Made by a program: the position numbers and the translations under genes. From the NCBI GenBank assembly GCA_051530055.1, contig CM121342.1, positions 10,354,001 to 10,418,000 on the forward strand: a stretch of DNA of 64,000 nucleotides, in the 5' to 3' direction. The DNA is from Neoechinorhynchus agilis (Eukaryota > Acanthocephala). A model generated the notes under the pieces. That model was not told where the DNA came from and ran no database searches. It saw only the letters and a program-made list of their open reading frames with translations. Shown piece after piece: positions 51,693 to 64,000 of this stretch (positions are counted from its first letter, which is position 1; the number at the start of each line of letters is the position of its first letter).

Positions 51693-53289
51693 TAAAGAAG
51701 ACGTCATCGATTCATGTTGTACATATACCAAAAAGTGTCAGTAATGCGAATTCATCATCCAAAACGCTGCTGAAGCTGATTTAAGGAGACGACAAATCTA
51801 GCATTACAATATGATCGACCGCTTCTGGTTCTCTCTCAATCTACTCATCCATTTACACACACAAATATAAGGCCAGCGCTTAATTCTAAGATTGGAGTTG
51901 GGCATACAGGGCTGGAATTGCTTTTTTTTGCAAATATTTATTATAGAGTTCAAAAATAATGTCGCAAAAAAAGCCTACGGAATTCGCCGTCTCGTGCTTT
52001 ACGTCATAAAGTTTTTAAACAAATTCCCGCGTGGAAACGAACACGGAGAAAAATGCGTCGCACAAGATTTCTCGTATTGCGCAATTGGCACGGAAGAATG
52101 GCTTAAATACTAATACGTCATGAAAATGCGAAAATTCCTTCAATTTTTTTATTTTGCAAAACGGACATAAAAACAAAACCTTATTGAAAATATCGATTAT
52201 TGGTATGGGGAAAAAGTCGAAATTAGTGATCATGTTAGAAATAATTTTTTGTCATCATCGATTTGAGATAAATCCACAAAGCTTTTACTTTCATTCAGCA
52301 GAGATGTTAGCAATTTTAGAAAGCATTTAAACTAAAATGAGCAATATTATCTAAATGGCTAATAGTTAACTCATTGCTTCAAATTATCGTACTGTCGGAC
52401 TACATTTAGCCTCAGAACATTTTTAATCATGCACACTAAAATGTTTGTGTGTGTCGTATGAAACACGGAATAAAAAGACGTTCATCATCGGCCGATTTAT
52501 TGGAATGCCCTCAGTAATCCTTTGGTCATCACAATCAGACGAGTAAACGGTACTAAACATCACAGGGCTTACGCAGTAGTCCAAATAAATGAGAAAGGAA
52601 CAACGTGTGGTAAAGTGCAACGGCACGAAAGAATTTTGAAAATAAAGCATTACGACGTCACTGGCAAAGACAACGCTTCGTTACGACACTGCAAAAAAAT
52701 TGACATACTTTTCACTCTTTACATCCAGTCTATGATTCCTTCGAGATAATAAAGTTTGAATTGTGGTGATCATAACCAATCTCAACCTCAGTCCCAATAT
52801 TCATGATTATGTTTAAACTACGTCATAGCTGCCACGTCACAACATTTTCGACCACTAATGCCAAAATGCGTACGGTCGAAAGAAGAGTCTTCTTATAATG
52901 CGTCGAGAGTAGCACAGAACTAAGAGTACATATATTCGGGTTATATAATAGGCTTTGACACGAAAGAATCTTCAAAATATGTTATCATCTCGACACTTTA
53001 TCGTTAAAGAATAATGTAAATTTTGATTGATTCCATCTGTGTAACGAAAATCGACAAGGGCGTCGTGCGCCATTGTAGAAAAATAAGTTATTCACATACA
53101 TATAATGCGCGCCCGCGTTTTGTTTGTCGAATAAAACCTTTCTAAAGGTCACTGATACACGATTACAACAATCAGTCTTTAAATAATTCGAATGTTACAA
53201 ATTACACAACGTGAGTGTTCGTTTGATTCGGTTTTGCGAATTACCGACGTTCGTCGCATGCATTTATAAGATTTTCATCAAACAATCAT
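51693..53289. other. Intergenic, nothing recognised
   Basis: About 1.6 kb after the HMG gene. The AT-rich sequence has short frames only and no family matches, RNA genes or clear repeats that I could see. Confidence 0.4.
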
Positions 53290-53660
53290 AACGCCTTTTA
53301 ACACCACCACCAACATCATTTTTATCACATTTTATTCCTCTTTTCACATAAGCACACTACTCTCAATATCAATTCATTTCATCTTCCCTCTAATTCCGCT
53401 ACTTTTTCCATACTGGCGAATCTTCTCTGATGTAATGACCCGAAATGAACCTGAGGAAAGACCCAACCTTACAAGCGTTCCTGCAAACAACAACCGCCAA
53501 CTTTCTCACTCAACCGAGCATTCCCATCCGACCTAACCCGTAATTCACTCGAAAATCAACAACCGCATTCATTTAACAAATCAGAACTAGAGTTCTCACG
53601 AAAACCTAGAGGTACATTGTTTCCTTGCTTTGAGCAATAAAATGTGTTATTATTTTACGG
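53290..53660 (+). repeat. 3' tail of the Jockey/CR1-like LINE
   Basis: GAGGAAAGACCCAACCTTAC and the ending AATAAAATGTGTTATTATT match the 3' end of the LINE at 27860-29372 (28940-29372). The coding part is only a remnant at the left. Confidence 0.7.
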
Positions 53661-53674
53661 TGCGGATATGGAAA

Positions 53675-54852
53675 AAGAAAGGCAATCCAGCAGAGTGCTG
53701 AAACTACCGCCCGATCAGACCCCTGTCGCATACGATGAAAATATTTGAGCGTGTCATCGACAAGCGGACTCGCACTATCGTCGATTTACCGGTTAAGCAA
53801 GCTGGATTTGTCAAAGGATGTGGCACCACAGATGCGATTCATGTAGCACGACTGCTTATCGAAAAGTATCGTGAAATAGGTCGCCCAAATCATTTGGCAT
53901 TTATTGACCTAGAAAAAGCTTTCGATCGAGTACCACACGAGCTGATTTGATATGCACTCCGTCAACACAAAATCCCTGAACAATTGATCGAATGGGTCAT
54001 GTTGCTCTGCCGAAATGCAAAGGCTCGTGTCAGGAATGTGGCAGGAATCTCGAAACCGTATCCAATAAGCGTTGGAGTTCATCAGGGAAGTGCTGGGATA
54101 AGCTCAGATATCCAACGTCCAGTGCCGTTCACGATACTGTATGCCGATGACGTCCTCCTAGCATCTGAAGACAAAGAGGAACTTGAAAGGGTGGTCCAAG
54201 TATGGAGAGACAGATTTGCGCGATTCAGTTTAAAGATGAACCTGACGAAAACACAATATCTAACAATCGATCAACAAACGAAAGGAACACTCAACATAGA
54301 CCAAATAGATTTGCCGCTCGCGTTGACGGGAAATAACAAATAGAATCAGCGCAACTTGGATGAAATGGCGGTCAGCAACTGGCGTCCTGTGCGATCAGCG
54401 AATCAAGACGCATTCCAAGTCGAGGATTTAACGCTCAGTAGTTCGCCCCGTGCCCCTCTATGGAGCCAAATGCCGGCCAATCACCAAGCACGACGAACAT
54501 CGTCTAAGCTTCATGGAGACAAAGATGCTAAGAAGGATGAGCGGCATCACATTGTCCGGTCGTATCAATCAAGCGACGACATTCGAAATCGCTTCGGTGT
54601 TATGCCGATCAAGGATAAAATGCGTGAGGCCCAACGGAGATGGTACAGTCATTCGCTGCGTTCGCGAAGAAGGGATTGGCCATCGAAGTTGACGGAAGGC
54701 GCCCAGGAGGGAAACCAAAGCAACGTTGGTTAGACACCCTACACGTGGACCTTAAAGAATCGAAGCTGCATCCAGATCGGGCTTTCGATCGGGACAAGTG
54801 GAAGCAAAAGTCCTCAATAGCCGACCTCTCCCCCAAACGGGAAAAAGGCTAA
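53675..54852 (+). pseudogene. RTE-type LINE, reverse transcriptase part
   Basis: Motifs in order: NYRPI (about 53705), MKIFERVIDKRTRTIVDLPV, QAGFVKGCGTTDAI, HLAFIDLEKAFDRVPHELI (about 53900), ISVGVHQGSAG (about 54070), FTILYADDVLLAS (catalytic YADD, about 54140), then the C-terminal LYGAKCRPITKHDE, METKMLRRMSGITLSGRIN and KMREAQRRWYSHSLR. This is the RTE-clade arrangement. Three or so frame changes and the missing endonuclease show that it is dead. It ends within the region before the hairpins. Confidence 0.85.
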
Positions 54853-54896
54853 GAAAAAGAGAAGATTATTGTTTGCTCGTATTTTTGGTGATAAGT

Positions 54897-55380
54897 AAAT
54901 ATTGATTTATTATTCTCAATATTTCGTTTGTTTCGTCGGACTTCTTCAGGTTGTTTAAGTGATTCTAGTGCGAATAAAACACTTAAACAATCTGAAAAAG
55001 TCCGACGAAATGGACGAAATATTTAGAATAATAAATCAATATCTATTTTCCTTTTTTTCATCACGTGAAACATTGAAGGAGTTTTATTAAATTCGATATT
55101 TCGGAGGCACGAGATTGTGCCTTTATCTAGAAATAAAACTCCTTTATTTTTTTCCGTCATAATCAAGCATGAATAATTAAATCATGAAACGTTATTATTA
55201 AACGCATTAAATTGAAAAGACAGCGAAAATTCCATCAGCTTATTAAAGAGTCGATCTATATGGAAATGGCCAATACGATGGAAGGAAACAAAGTAAAACA
55301 TACCCTCTAATGACCTTTAGTTGGCCTAAATGCAGCCTACGGAGTTGATGATCCCGCATAACCGAGTCAAACGAATACTC
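54897..55380. repeat. Two hairpin elements and a short dispersed repeat
   Basis: 54897-55043: ATTGATTTATTATTCTCAAT, TTTCGTCGGACTTCTTCAGG and TTGTTTAAGTG are mirrored as complement after a spacer of about 18 bases. 55077-55145: AAGGAGTTTTATTAAATTCG with AGGCACGAGATTGTGCCT at the centre and a complementary right arm. 55317-55378 repeats 21898-21975. Confidence 0.75.
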
Positions 55381-55626
55381 ACGTCGTGTGATTGCGTGCT
55401 AATTTTTAGATTTGAATTATTTAATGACTGATTCACATCTCTTGCAGGCTTCGAATACCGACCAAAATAATAACTTATTTTATCTTCATCATAATGTAAT
55501 CTTCAATAGTCTAGACATAAATCAAAAAGGCTTCGTTCGTTGGTTCCCAGTATAGAATTCACATATCAATGGTTGTAATTTAACGACATGTCGCATTGAT
55601 TTTTTTCGCGTTTCGTTAGTTATAGA

Positions 55627-55950
55627 ATGCAATGTTCGACTGCAGGATCTCTAATTTACCTGGACACAACTATCGGAATAGCGCTGAAGGAAGCAGTGAA
55701 CGATCTTGTTGAGGAAAGAGTGCTTAATTCAATGGAAGGAAGTCTTGTCCTTGATGAATTCAATAAAATAATGATTGGTTTTATTAAAAGAATCGAAGTG
55801 AATGCTCGACTGGATGGCGAGCTCTGTTCCTTTCGGCATGTCGATGATACCTGGCAAATTACCATAAAGAACGCAAGGATAATGTCAAATGGATTGCATC
55901 GGCGAATGCCTGAGTTAGTGATTCGAGCCTATGAAACTCGACAAGAGTAA
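55627..55950 (+). CDS. GTF2A2: TFIIA gamma (small subunit)
   Basis: A 107-residue intronless frame. LDTTIGIALKEAVNDLVEE corresponds to the first helices of TFIIA-gamma, LVLDEFNKIM to the conserved Phe-Asp/Asn-Lys turn, and DGELCSFRHVDDTWQITIKN to the beta-barrel core (family: G-L-tyr-cd-vW). Length agrees with the family (109 in human). The sequence is clearly diverged. TFIIA-gamma stabilises TBP on promoter DNA. TTATAG lies one base before the ATG, and AATAAA lies about 30 bases past the stop. Confidence 0.8.
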   Translation: MQCSTAGSLIYLDTTIGIALKEAVNDLVEERVLNSMEGSLVLDEFNKIMIGFIKRIEVNARLDGELCSFRHVDDTWQITIKNARIMSNGLHRRMPELVIRAYETRQE

Positions 55951-56387
55951 TGAATTACAAATAATTTTTTTGTAAAAGCAATAAAATGATGTTAAATGTA
56001 TTTTTCCTGGGTTATTAGTCCAAGTTTGGCAAAAATCGAGCATGAAAAGATGAGTTCTGAAAACGTCGATCATTGAAAAATTCTTTTCCTGCGCTTTAAT
56101 TATCCTAACCTCTTGATTAAGTATTTCGAACGGTAAGAGGACATTTTCCACGGCTCTGTCAATTGAGAGAGAGAGTTCTAATAGATGTTTTAGTTATACT
56201 TTACCAGCGAACTGGGCGACATTCCATCCGTTAATAAAAATTAGTTTACTAAAAGCGGAAAAGTTCAACATAGTGAGTAGTCATAACAAAGGCATTAAAA
56301 CTACATATTTTGCATTTAAATGATTAAATCATATAAAGAATATCAATTATGGTGCATATACTCCCGGTTGAAGCGTATTTTGGTGTT

Positions 56388-56535
56388 ATGAAATATTTTG
56401 AAAGAGAGGAAACCTCATCTCATGAGCTGAAAAGATTTTTTCTTGGTGTTAAAACCTTTCCTTTTTAAATTAATGATGAGGCGAGGCTTCCTCTTTCGAA
56501 ATATCTCGTAACAATAAAATCCGTTTATTTTAAGT
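56388..56535. repeat. MITE-like hairpin
   Basis: GTTATGAAATATTTTGAAAG with AGGAAACCTCATC on the left and GATGAGGCGAGGCTTCCT with CTTTCGAAATATCTCGTAAC on the right are complementary. The arm GAAATATTTCGAAAGAG relates it to 21335-21515. No gene between 55951 and 56882. Confidence 0.75.
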
Positions 56536-56882
56536 AAATAATTTTTTTAATAAATAACCTTTAAATTCCATTTGCTAACTCATGATTTACCCGATTTTAA
56601 GAGAAGAAATTAAAAAGGGCATTAGAATATTACTCAAAGTTTTAAACGAATTCTCAAAACATTGTTGATACATTCTCACAAGAGCAAGCCTCGATGCAGC
56701 CATTTTGTTTCCTGTGCTGCAGAGTTCAACTTAAAAGAATGTACGCAGTCTTTTTTCTGTATGATGCACGCAAGATCTATTTAAAACATGAAGAAAATGT
56801 ACATTTTTACGTGCATTCAAACACATTCATCGCACGCGATATTTCCTGACGAACAAAAAGTATTCACTGTGTGTGTATTGCA

Positions 56883-58076
56883 ATGAGTACATCGCCACAA
56901 GCAGTTAGAAGAACAAATCGTAAGACGGTATTGACTATTCAACAACCCGACAACACTTATTTCTCCGATGAAACCATAAAAGGTGTTGTGGAACTTCCAC
57001 TTACTGAAAAATTCTGCGATCTAAACGCAGTTCTCAAATGCTCATATCAATCGATTCTAAGGGACTATGGAGCTGATCCAACTAACCCATCATATTTTAT
57101 CACAGTTCCGATAGAGCGACGAACACTTCATGAACTACGAACTAAGTGCATTCCGTTACCCGATAGAGATGATCAAGAAGACTACAATTTCTTCAACTTT
57201 AGTATTGAGCTGTGCAAGAATTGCCCGCCGTCTATCTCTAATCAAAAGTTTCGAATCTTGTATGTCCTTAAAATTCGAAGAAGAGGAACAGTTCGAAAAC
57301 AAGTGACTCTTGCCAAACAGTTCGTGAGAGTCATTGCAAGGTCACCACCTCAGTCGTGCACCGTCCTTGCTAACGATACATTATGTGAACATGATCTTAA
57401 ACTTGAAAAAGTAAACAATCGTGATTCCGTAATGCATCTACGAAAGGGGATGTGAATTGATGTACATAGCAAGAAAGTAAGTCCAATCGAAGGCTAATGA
57501 AACTGCCATGTATCTAGGGTTTTTAATTGCGTCTTGACCTGCGTAAATTTTTTTTGTAAATTAAAGAAATAGGGCTCTAAAGTGCTACTAAAGAAGAACA
57601 TTTTGCCGTACCTTCCAAAATGCTTGTTTGCTTGGCATTTTCACATCCTCTGACTTGTAAAATGTCCTCGTCTCATCACAATACCTTCAAAGAATGAAAT
57701 CAGCTTGTTAATAGACAAATCGAATACATTAATAAAGTATGTCTCAATATCCTTGCGACAAATACATCGATGGCTTGACTTGCCTATCGTTCGTGAAGAA
57801 ATAGAAGTATGCAATTTTTACCGGAGTAGATCTGAGCCATCGATCGCCATAAACTGTCTTGTAACGAATTCATGCCTCTCGTCTACGGGGGTGTATCATC
57901 ATCACCGAAAATTAGGAGGCTACAACAAATATAAAGAAGATACAATGCAATTCATGGTGTCTTATCGAATTGTTATTGAAATAAAACTCAAATCTGGTCG
58001 ATCAATCGAATTTAAAATTCCTGTTATTGTACATAATCAATCATATGGTAAATCATGTTTTGTAGACGAAAAATAA
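56883..58076 (+). CDS. Arrestin-fold (ARRDC-like) protein
   Basis: Two exons, 56883-57451 and 57704-58076, joined by a 252-nt GT-AG intron (phase 2) give 313 residues. The N-domain has a beta-sandwich with SDETIKGVVELPL and the arrestin-type FNFSIELCKNCPPSISNQKF followed by ILYVLKIRRRG (family: F-x-F-x-L-x-PPS ... Y-x-L). Across the junction it reads KGILLIDKSNTLIKYVSISL, the start of the arrestin C-domain, then the strand pair FMVSYRIVIEIKLKSG and FKIPVIVHN. No C-terminal PPxY motif was seen. Arrestin-domain proteins are trafficking adaptors; which receptor it serves is unknown. The start is the first ATG, as the longer frame begins without one. Confidence 0.7.
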
Positions 58077-58416
58077 ATAAAATTTCCATATATGATGAGG
58101 CATTTGTAGTTGTCGAATCTTAGTTGAGTTTTCAAGCAATCAAAATGCATGACAAAAATTCACTAGAAAATAAGTCAAATTTAAACATTAGAAAATGCGA
58201 TCATGATATATTATAACGAATTCTACGCTTAAATATTCTGATTGCAATTTTGACATCAATACCGGTGCTGGGGTCGACAAATGATTTGTAGAATGATAAC
58301 AATGGCTTTAAATGTATTCAACAGAATTTTTCGCCGCAATAGTTAATTGTTTTTATAAACATTTCATGTATTTTGCGAGACTGTGCAAAGGCTCCATTTT
58401 AACAGGAAGACGAGAT

Positions 58417-59117
58417 TTAATACTCTTCTGATTGACAACAGGACATTGATGATTCGTCTTGATTGTTATCATCTTTTTTAGCCAAAGCGTCACTTGTAGC
58501 ATCACAGTCGGATTTTTCAACCGAATCTTTAGTCGCTTCGGACTCGTCACTATCTGTTGTATCGCTATTTTTGCAATCCTCGTCTTCATTAGTAGAGACG
58601 AATTTTGGCATTTTTCGCGTACTTTTCGTTGTTTCATCTCTTGACTTTTTCATGAGAAATTCGATATGCGAAACCAGACATACGGCGTCTTCTTCAGTTG
58701 GAAGTTCAATGGTAACATTGACGTAGGGTGTTCGCTTGAGTGATAGCATCGACGGGACTGATCGTTCCTGAATAGTATTTCCGTACACTTGCCGAATCGT
58801 TAATCGCACAACACTATCTTTGATTATCTCCGACTCGACAATAGTCACAGGGTCATTAAGTGAGATTAAATAGTCGAAAATGACAAATGAACTTGTACCG
58901 TCCGATAAACAGATAGTGTATTCGCCAATTCCAGTCTCAGTGTCAACGTGGTAATCAGAATCTATTATCAGATCGAAAGATTTATGGAGTTGAGAGCAGT
59001 GGTAAAGACGACATGGTTTCGCTAGTAGTTGACTAACTTTACGTCGACCATCGCGGTATAATTGAGGAGGTGATTGGTCGTCGTCAGCAGTAACAGTAGC
59101 AGCAGCAGATATTGGGC
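58417..59117 (-). CDS. Unknown protein with acidic C-terminus, first exon missing
   Basis: An open minus-strand frame of about 233 codons with no ATG at its head. It probably starts at an acceptor AATATAG (59118-59124), with the first exon unidentified. The N-terminal part reads QLYRDGRRKVSQLLAKPCRL and YHCSQLHKSFDLII; the middle is strand-rich (GEYTICLSDGTSSFVIFDYL, DSVVRLTIRQVYG, YVNVTIELPTEEDAVCLV). The last 70 residues are Ser, Asp and Glu rich (NEDEDCKNSDTTDSDESEA), like a flexible phosphorylated tail. I do not recognise the family. It follows RANBP3 on the same strand, about 230 bp downstream, with a hairpin element between them. Confidence 0.6.
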
Positions 59118-59229
59118 CTATATTAAAAAGCACTTTTGAGACTCAATGAATACTAAAAGCGATTCAAATGCGCACCAAAAGAAACCAAGAGTTTCCCCAA
59201 TGCAACTTTATTACGCTTTTGTTTATGAC

Positions 59230-59322
59230 GGTTAAATCCGAGATATTTCGGATCCTGTTTCGCAAATCAGGCACAAGATTGTGTGCCTTCAAAATATCTC
59301 GGATTTAACCAAAATTCCTTTT
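59230..59322. repeat. Palindromic element with GCACAAGATTGTG core
   Basis: GGTTAAATCCGAGATATTTC on the left and AAATATCTCGGATTTAACC on the right are inverted, around GGCACAAGATTGTGTGCC. It lies between the RANBP3 stop and the next gene. Confidence 0.85.
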
Positions 59323-59344
59323 TTTTCTGCGAGAATATCTAAAT

Positions 59345-60278
59345 TTAGAACATCTCAAAAATGCTTAACATATCTCCCTCTACACTACTTAATTTTGTCC
59401 TTTTCCTCCTACTACGTTCATAGCAATCATTGGTATCTCCTTCGACTCCAGTTTTAATCCGTATTGAAAGCTTGTCCATCAGTTCCTCGCATCCGCTATA
59501 CGATCCACGTATACTAAATACTTTGAACAGTCGTCGTTGAGTAGAGTCATCCCGAACACATGCACTGAACCGAACGGACGTTGCTGAAGTCCGCATGAGG
59601 CTCATTTTATCAAAGACAAGAGTGTTCAAGATAACACGTTGACTTCCTGCGGTTCTAAATAGAATTCTGGACGAAATCGGGCCATCGTTGAGGTACAAAG
59701 TCCCCGGTCCATGGTCCTTCCAACCGCCCTTTCCACTTGAGAAACCAAATAATTTGCATTTCATCTGACCCAACGGATTATTCGCAGATTGAGATGAAAT
59801 TTAAAGGAGGCAAACTAACCTCAACAATCGTATGCTCGCCGTCTTCATTTGAACTCGGCACCGCTTTGTCAACACTCACATCTCCAACATCTTTCCTACT
59901 TGGAGATGAACGTTTCCGAAAGGGAGATTCGCTTCTTTTTTCAAATGAACCTAAAAGGACGCAGTTAATTTTGTTTTAAAATGATAAAATACGCTGACCT
60001 TCTAATAATGTTGTATTAAACAGTGGTTTTGCGATTGGTGCTTTTGCATCGGATGAGTCACGGGTGCCTCCCGGTGATAGAAATGACTGTTTTATTCCTT
60101 GCTGCGATATTGCTGAAGAGAAATAATTGCCTTCGACGCACTTTAGGCAATCTAAACTCACAGCACCGAACAGGTGCTCCTGCTTCCTTTCAGTTCCTTG
60201 TTGCTGAGAACTGGAATCCTCATCGGTTATTACAGACTCAATTTCTTCGTTCCCTTGATCGCCACCACCAAATGACAT
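59345..60278 (-). CDS. RANBP3: Ran-binding protein 3 homologue
   Basis: Three exons on the minus strand, 60278-59999, 59950-59820 and 59764-59345, all GT-AG (48 and 55 nt), give 276 residues. The first exon is low-complexity (MSFGGGDQGNEE, QQQGTERKQ). The second holds a basic FRKRSSPSRK, a possible nuclear signal. The third is a Ran-binding domain: MKCKLFGFSSGKGGWKDHGP, GTLYLND, RILFRTAGSQRVILNTLVFD, with the RANBP3-type LILNT pattern and not the RanBP1 one. RANBP3 is a nuclear cofactor of CRM1 export. It is shorter than in human. Its start faces SRP54, 680 bp away. Confidence 0.85.
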
Positions 60279-60489
60279 TTGTATTCATCGCATCGATTTG
60301 GCTGACAAAGTTAGAAAGGAACAGTGAAAACTTTCTTCCGTATATAAGCGGGATTCGGTTTTCAGGAAGAATATGCGATCTCTTTCTTGTGCATGTTGCG
60401 TCGTCGTCTGCCAAAAATCAAGTGTCGCAAATTCAAATCGCTGCTTTCTCGAATCTACGTGTGTGTGCGCGTTAATGAGAATCGCTCAG

Positions 60490-60497
60490 TGACGTCA
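60490..60497. promoter_or_regulatory. TGACGTCA site between RANBP3 and SRP54
   Basis: A perfect CRE-type palindrome lies 212 bases before RANBP3 and 462 before SRP54, in the shared intergenic region of two divergent genes. A bidirectional promoter role is inferred. Confidence 0.35.
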
Positions 60498-60539
60498 GTG
60501 TCATGTCATTCGATTTTTTATTTTTGTACACGAGCTCAA

Positions 60540-60860
60540 AAAGTCGCGATTTCCAAATCACAAAAACATTTCTAAATATCGTAAAATATAAACTTGAGAA
60601 ACAACCTTGGTAAAAAAGCGTACAAGATTGTGTACCTTTGAATTACCTCGGATTTAACCAAAATTTCTACAATTTCGTGGTTTCCATCCTAAAAAATGTA
60701 AGATTTGGAAATCACGATTTTTTTGCGCGGAAAATTGAAGTAATTTTGGTTAAATCCGATATATTTCGAAGGCTTTCTTGGAAGTGTCTTGGAAAAACTT
60801 ACGAAGATTGTGTGATTTCGAAATATCTCGGATTTAAGCAAATTTAATTTAATTTTCTTC
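60540..60860. repeat. Nested palindromic elements upstream of SRP54
   Basis: CTCGGATTTAACCAAAATTT (60650) is answered by TTTTGGTTAAATCCGATA (60745). Inside, CGTGGTTTCCATC pairs with GATTTGGAAATCACG. A second unit runs from GGTTAAATCCGATATATTTC (60747) to GAAATATCTCGGATTTAAGC (about 60838), around GAAGATTGTGTG. ACAAGATTGTGTACC also occurs at 60620. These belong to the 59230 family. Confidence 0.75.
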
Positions 60861-60958
60861 GGCCATTCTAAAACAAGAAACAAATTTCAAACAAATCTTG
60901 TTTCGCTGTTTTTTCTTAGTTTGTACTTTTGTTTAAATATTGTCTCCGTCGCCCTTAG

Positions 60959-63284
<2,326 letters not shown>

Positions 63285-63289
<5 letters not shown>

Positions 63290-64000
63290 TCTCTCTCAAT
63301 TCAACATCCTCTCTCAGTTCAACGTCCTCTCTCAGTCAGTCAATGTCCTCTCTATCTCAGTCAACGTCGTCCATTCAATGAGCGGTGAACGAGAATCGGA
63401 CAAGTATTCCGCTTTTATTGATGTTACATTAAAGAAATGCTTTGAAAGAGTTACTGAAACTCTAAAGGACTCGTTAATTGAAGTGATGAGCACAGTTAAG
63501 GACATATTAGCGGAGGCTATTCGGTGCGAAATGGAAGCTCTCAAAAATGAACAGTTGATCGAAGTAAAAAAGTGTAAAGAGAAGAAAGTTAACGGTTCAA
63601 AAAGGCAGGCAAAAGTTTCAAAAATGAATTTTAAGAAACAGACTAAGGGGTTACTGAAATCGGATAATGAAGTGGCCACAATGGAAAATAAGGTTTTGGT
63701 AGATGCCATCGATACGAATAGTGTCCTAAAGACTGAGAATGTTTCGACTTTTACCAGGGACTTGGTACCACCCTTAGAGGATATTCAGCCTGTAGTACTT
63801 TATGATTCGAATATTACTGTGGAACGATAGGAAAAAGAAGGCAATCCAGCTGAAGTTATTATTTCTTTATCTCTCACAGGCTCTACAAAAACCCTATCTA
63901 GAATTCATCGCAGTCCATTTCACAGCTCCTCTGAGAAACGATCCTAGATAATTCATAACTGCTAGCATCTATCGCCCTCCGGCCTCTCGACCTGAGTCCT
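63285..64000 (+). mobile_element. Jockey/CR1-like LINE, 5' end, continues past the window
   Basis: 63285-63377 is a leader with repeated TCCTCTCTCAGTTCAACG units. An ORF1-like frame (63378-63830, 150 residues, MSGERESDKYSAFIDVTLKK) is Lys/Glu-rich, coiled-coil-like and homologous to 11740-12240. After it comes TTATCTCTCACAGGCTCT, the endonuclease portion matching 13427-13560 up to CTCTCGACCTGAGTCCT at the window edge. The Ser/Pro linker seen in the other copy is missing, so the element is internally deleted. Confidence 0.8.

Overview
This is a eukaryotic, almost certainly animal, window. It carries single-copy metazoan housekeeping genes (cytoplasmic-type actin, elongin B, SRP54, RPS21, eIF2B-epsilon, PLRG1, CMTR2, ASNSD1, METTL18, RANBP3, TFIIA-gamma, MECR, mitochondrial uL30, a two-box HMG protein, an alpha carbonic anhydrase, an arrestin-fold protein). 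They are broken by very short GT-AG introns, mostly 35-80 nt, so genes are compact. Between them lie islands of non-LTR retrotransposon debris, hairpin (MITE-like) elements and a large satellite array. At many genes an AG lies directly against, or within about 3 nt of, the start ATG, often behind a pyrimidine run; this is what trans-spliced leader acceptors look like. Small introns plus possible leader splicing fit a compact-genome animal such as an appendicularian tunicate or another fast-evolving small invertebrate, but I cannot name the species from the sequence.

Layout. 1-1421 is a near-identical direct copy of 32537-33953 and carries the last exon of MECR. 2.6-11 kb is a gene cluster: RPS21 (+), uL30m and PLRG1 (-), elongin B and CMTR2 (+). 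11.1-14.1 kb is a decayed Jockey/CR1-like LINE. 15.1-21 kb holds the C-terminal half of a TUTase/poly(A) polymerase, ASNSD1, carbonic anhydrase (all +) and METTL18 (-). 21-25 kb is gene-free and rich in hairpin elements; 25.1-26.2 kb is an intronless actin. 26.3-31 kb is repeats: a Penelope-like fragment and a dispersed repeat split by a LINE. 31.4-33.9 kb is full-length MECR, followed by a small unknown membrane protein (34.7 kb). 35-39.3 kb is repeats with two LINE families. 39.6-42.5 kb is EIF2B5. 42.5-50.6 kb is tandem DNA: about 2.5 copies of a 129-bp unit, then about 16 copies of a 381-bp satellite interrupted by a LINE tail. 50.9-51.7 kb is the HMG gene. 53.3-54.9 kb is LINE debris. 55.6-63 kb is the second gene cluster: TFIIA-gamma and an arrestin-fold gene (+), an unknown acidic protein and RANBP3 (-), then SRP54 (+). 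The window ends in the 5' half of the same LINE family seen at 11.7 kb.

The genes do not form one pathway. They are ordinary nuclear, cytosolic and mitochondrial functions: RNA capping, splicing, translation initiation, SRP targeting, nuclear export and mitochondrial fatty-acid synthesis. The most interesting structure is in the repeats: a satellite monomer that contains a piece matching the coding tail of the LINE lodged inside the array, several families of small palindromic elements that share a core, and the recurrent AG|ATG gene starts.
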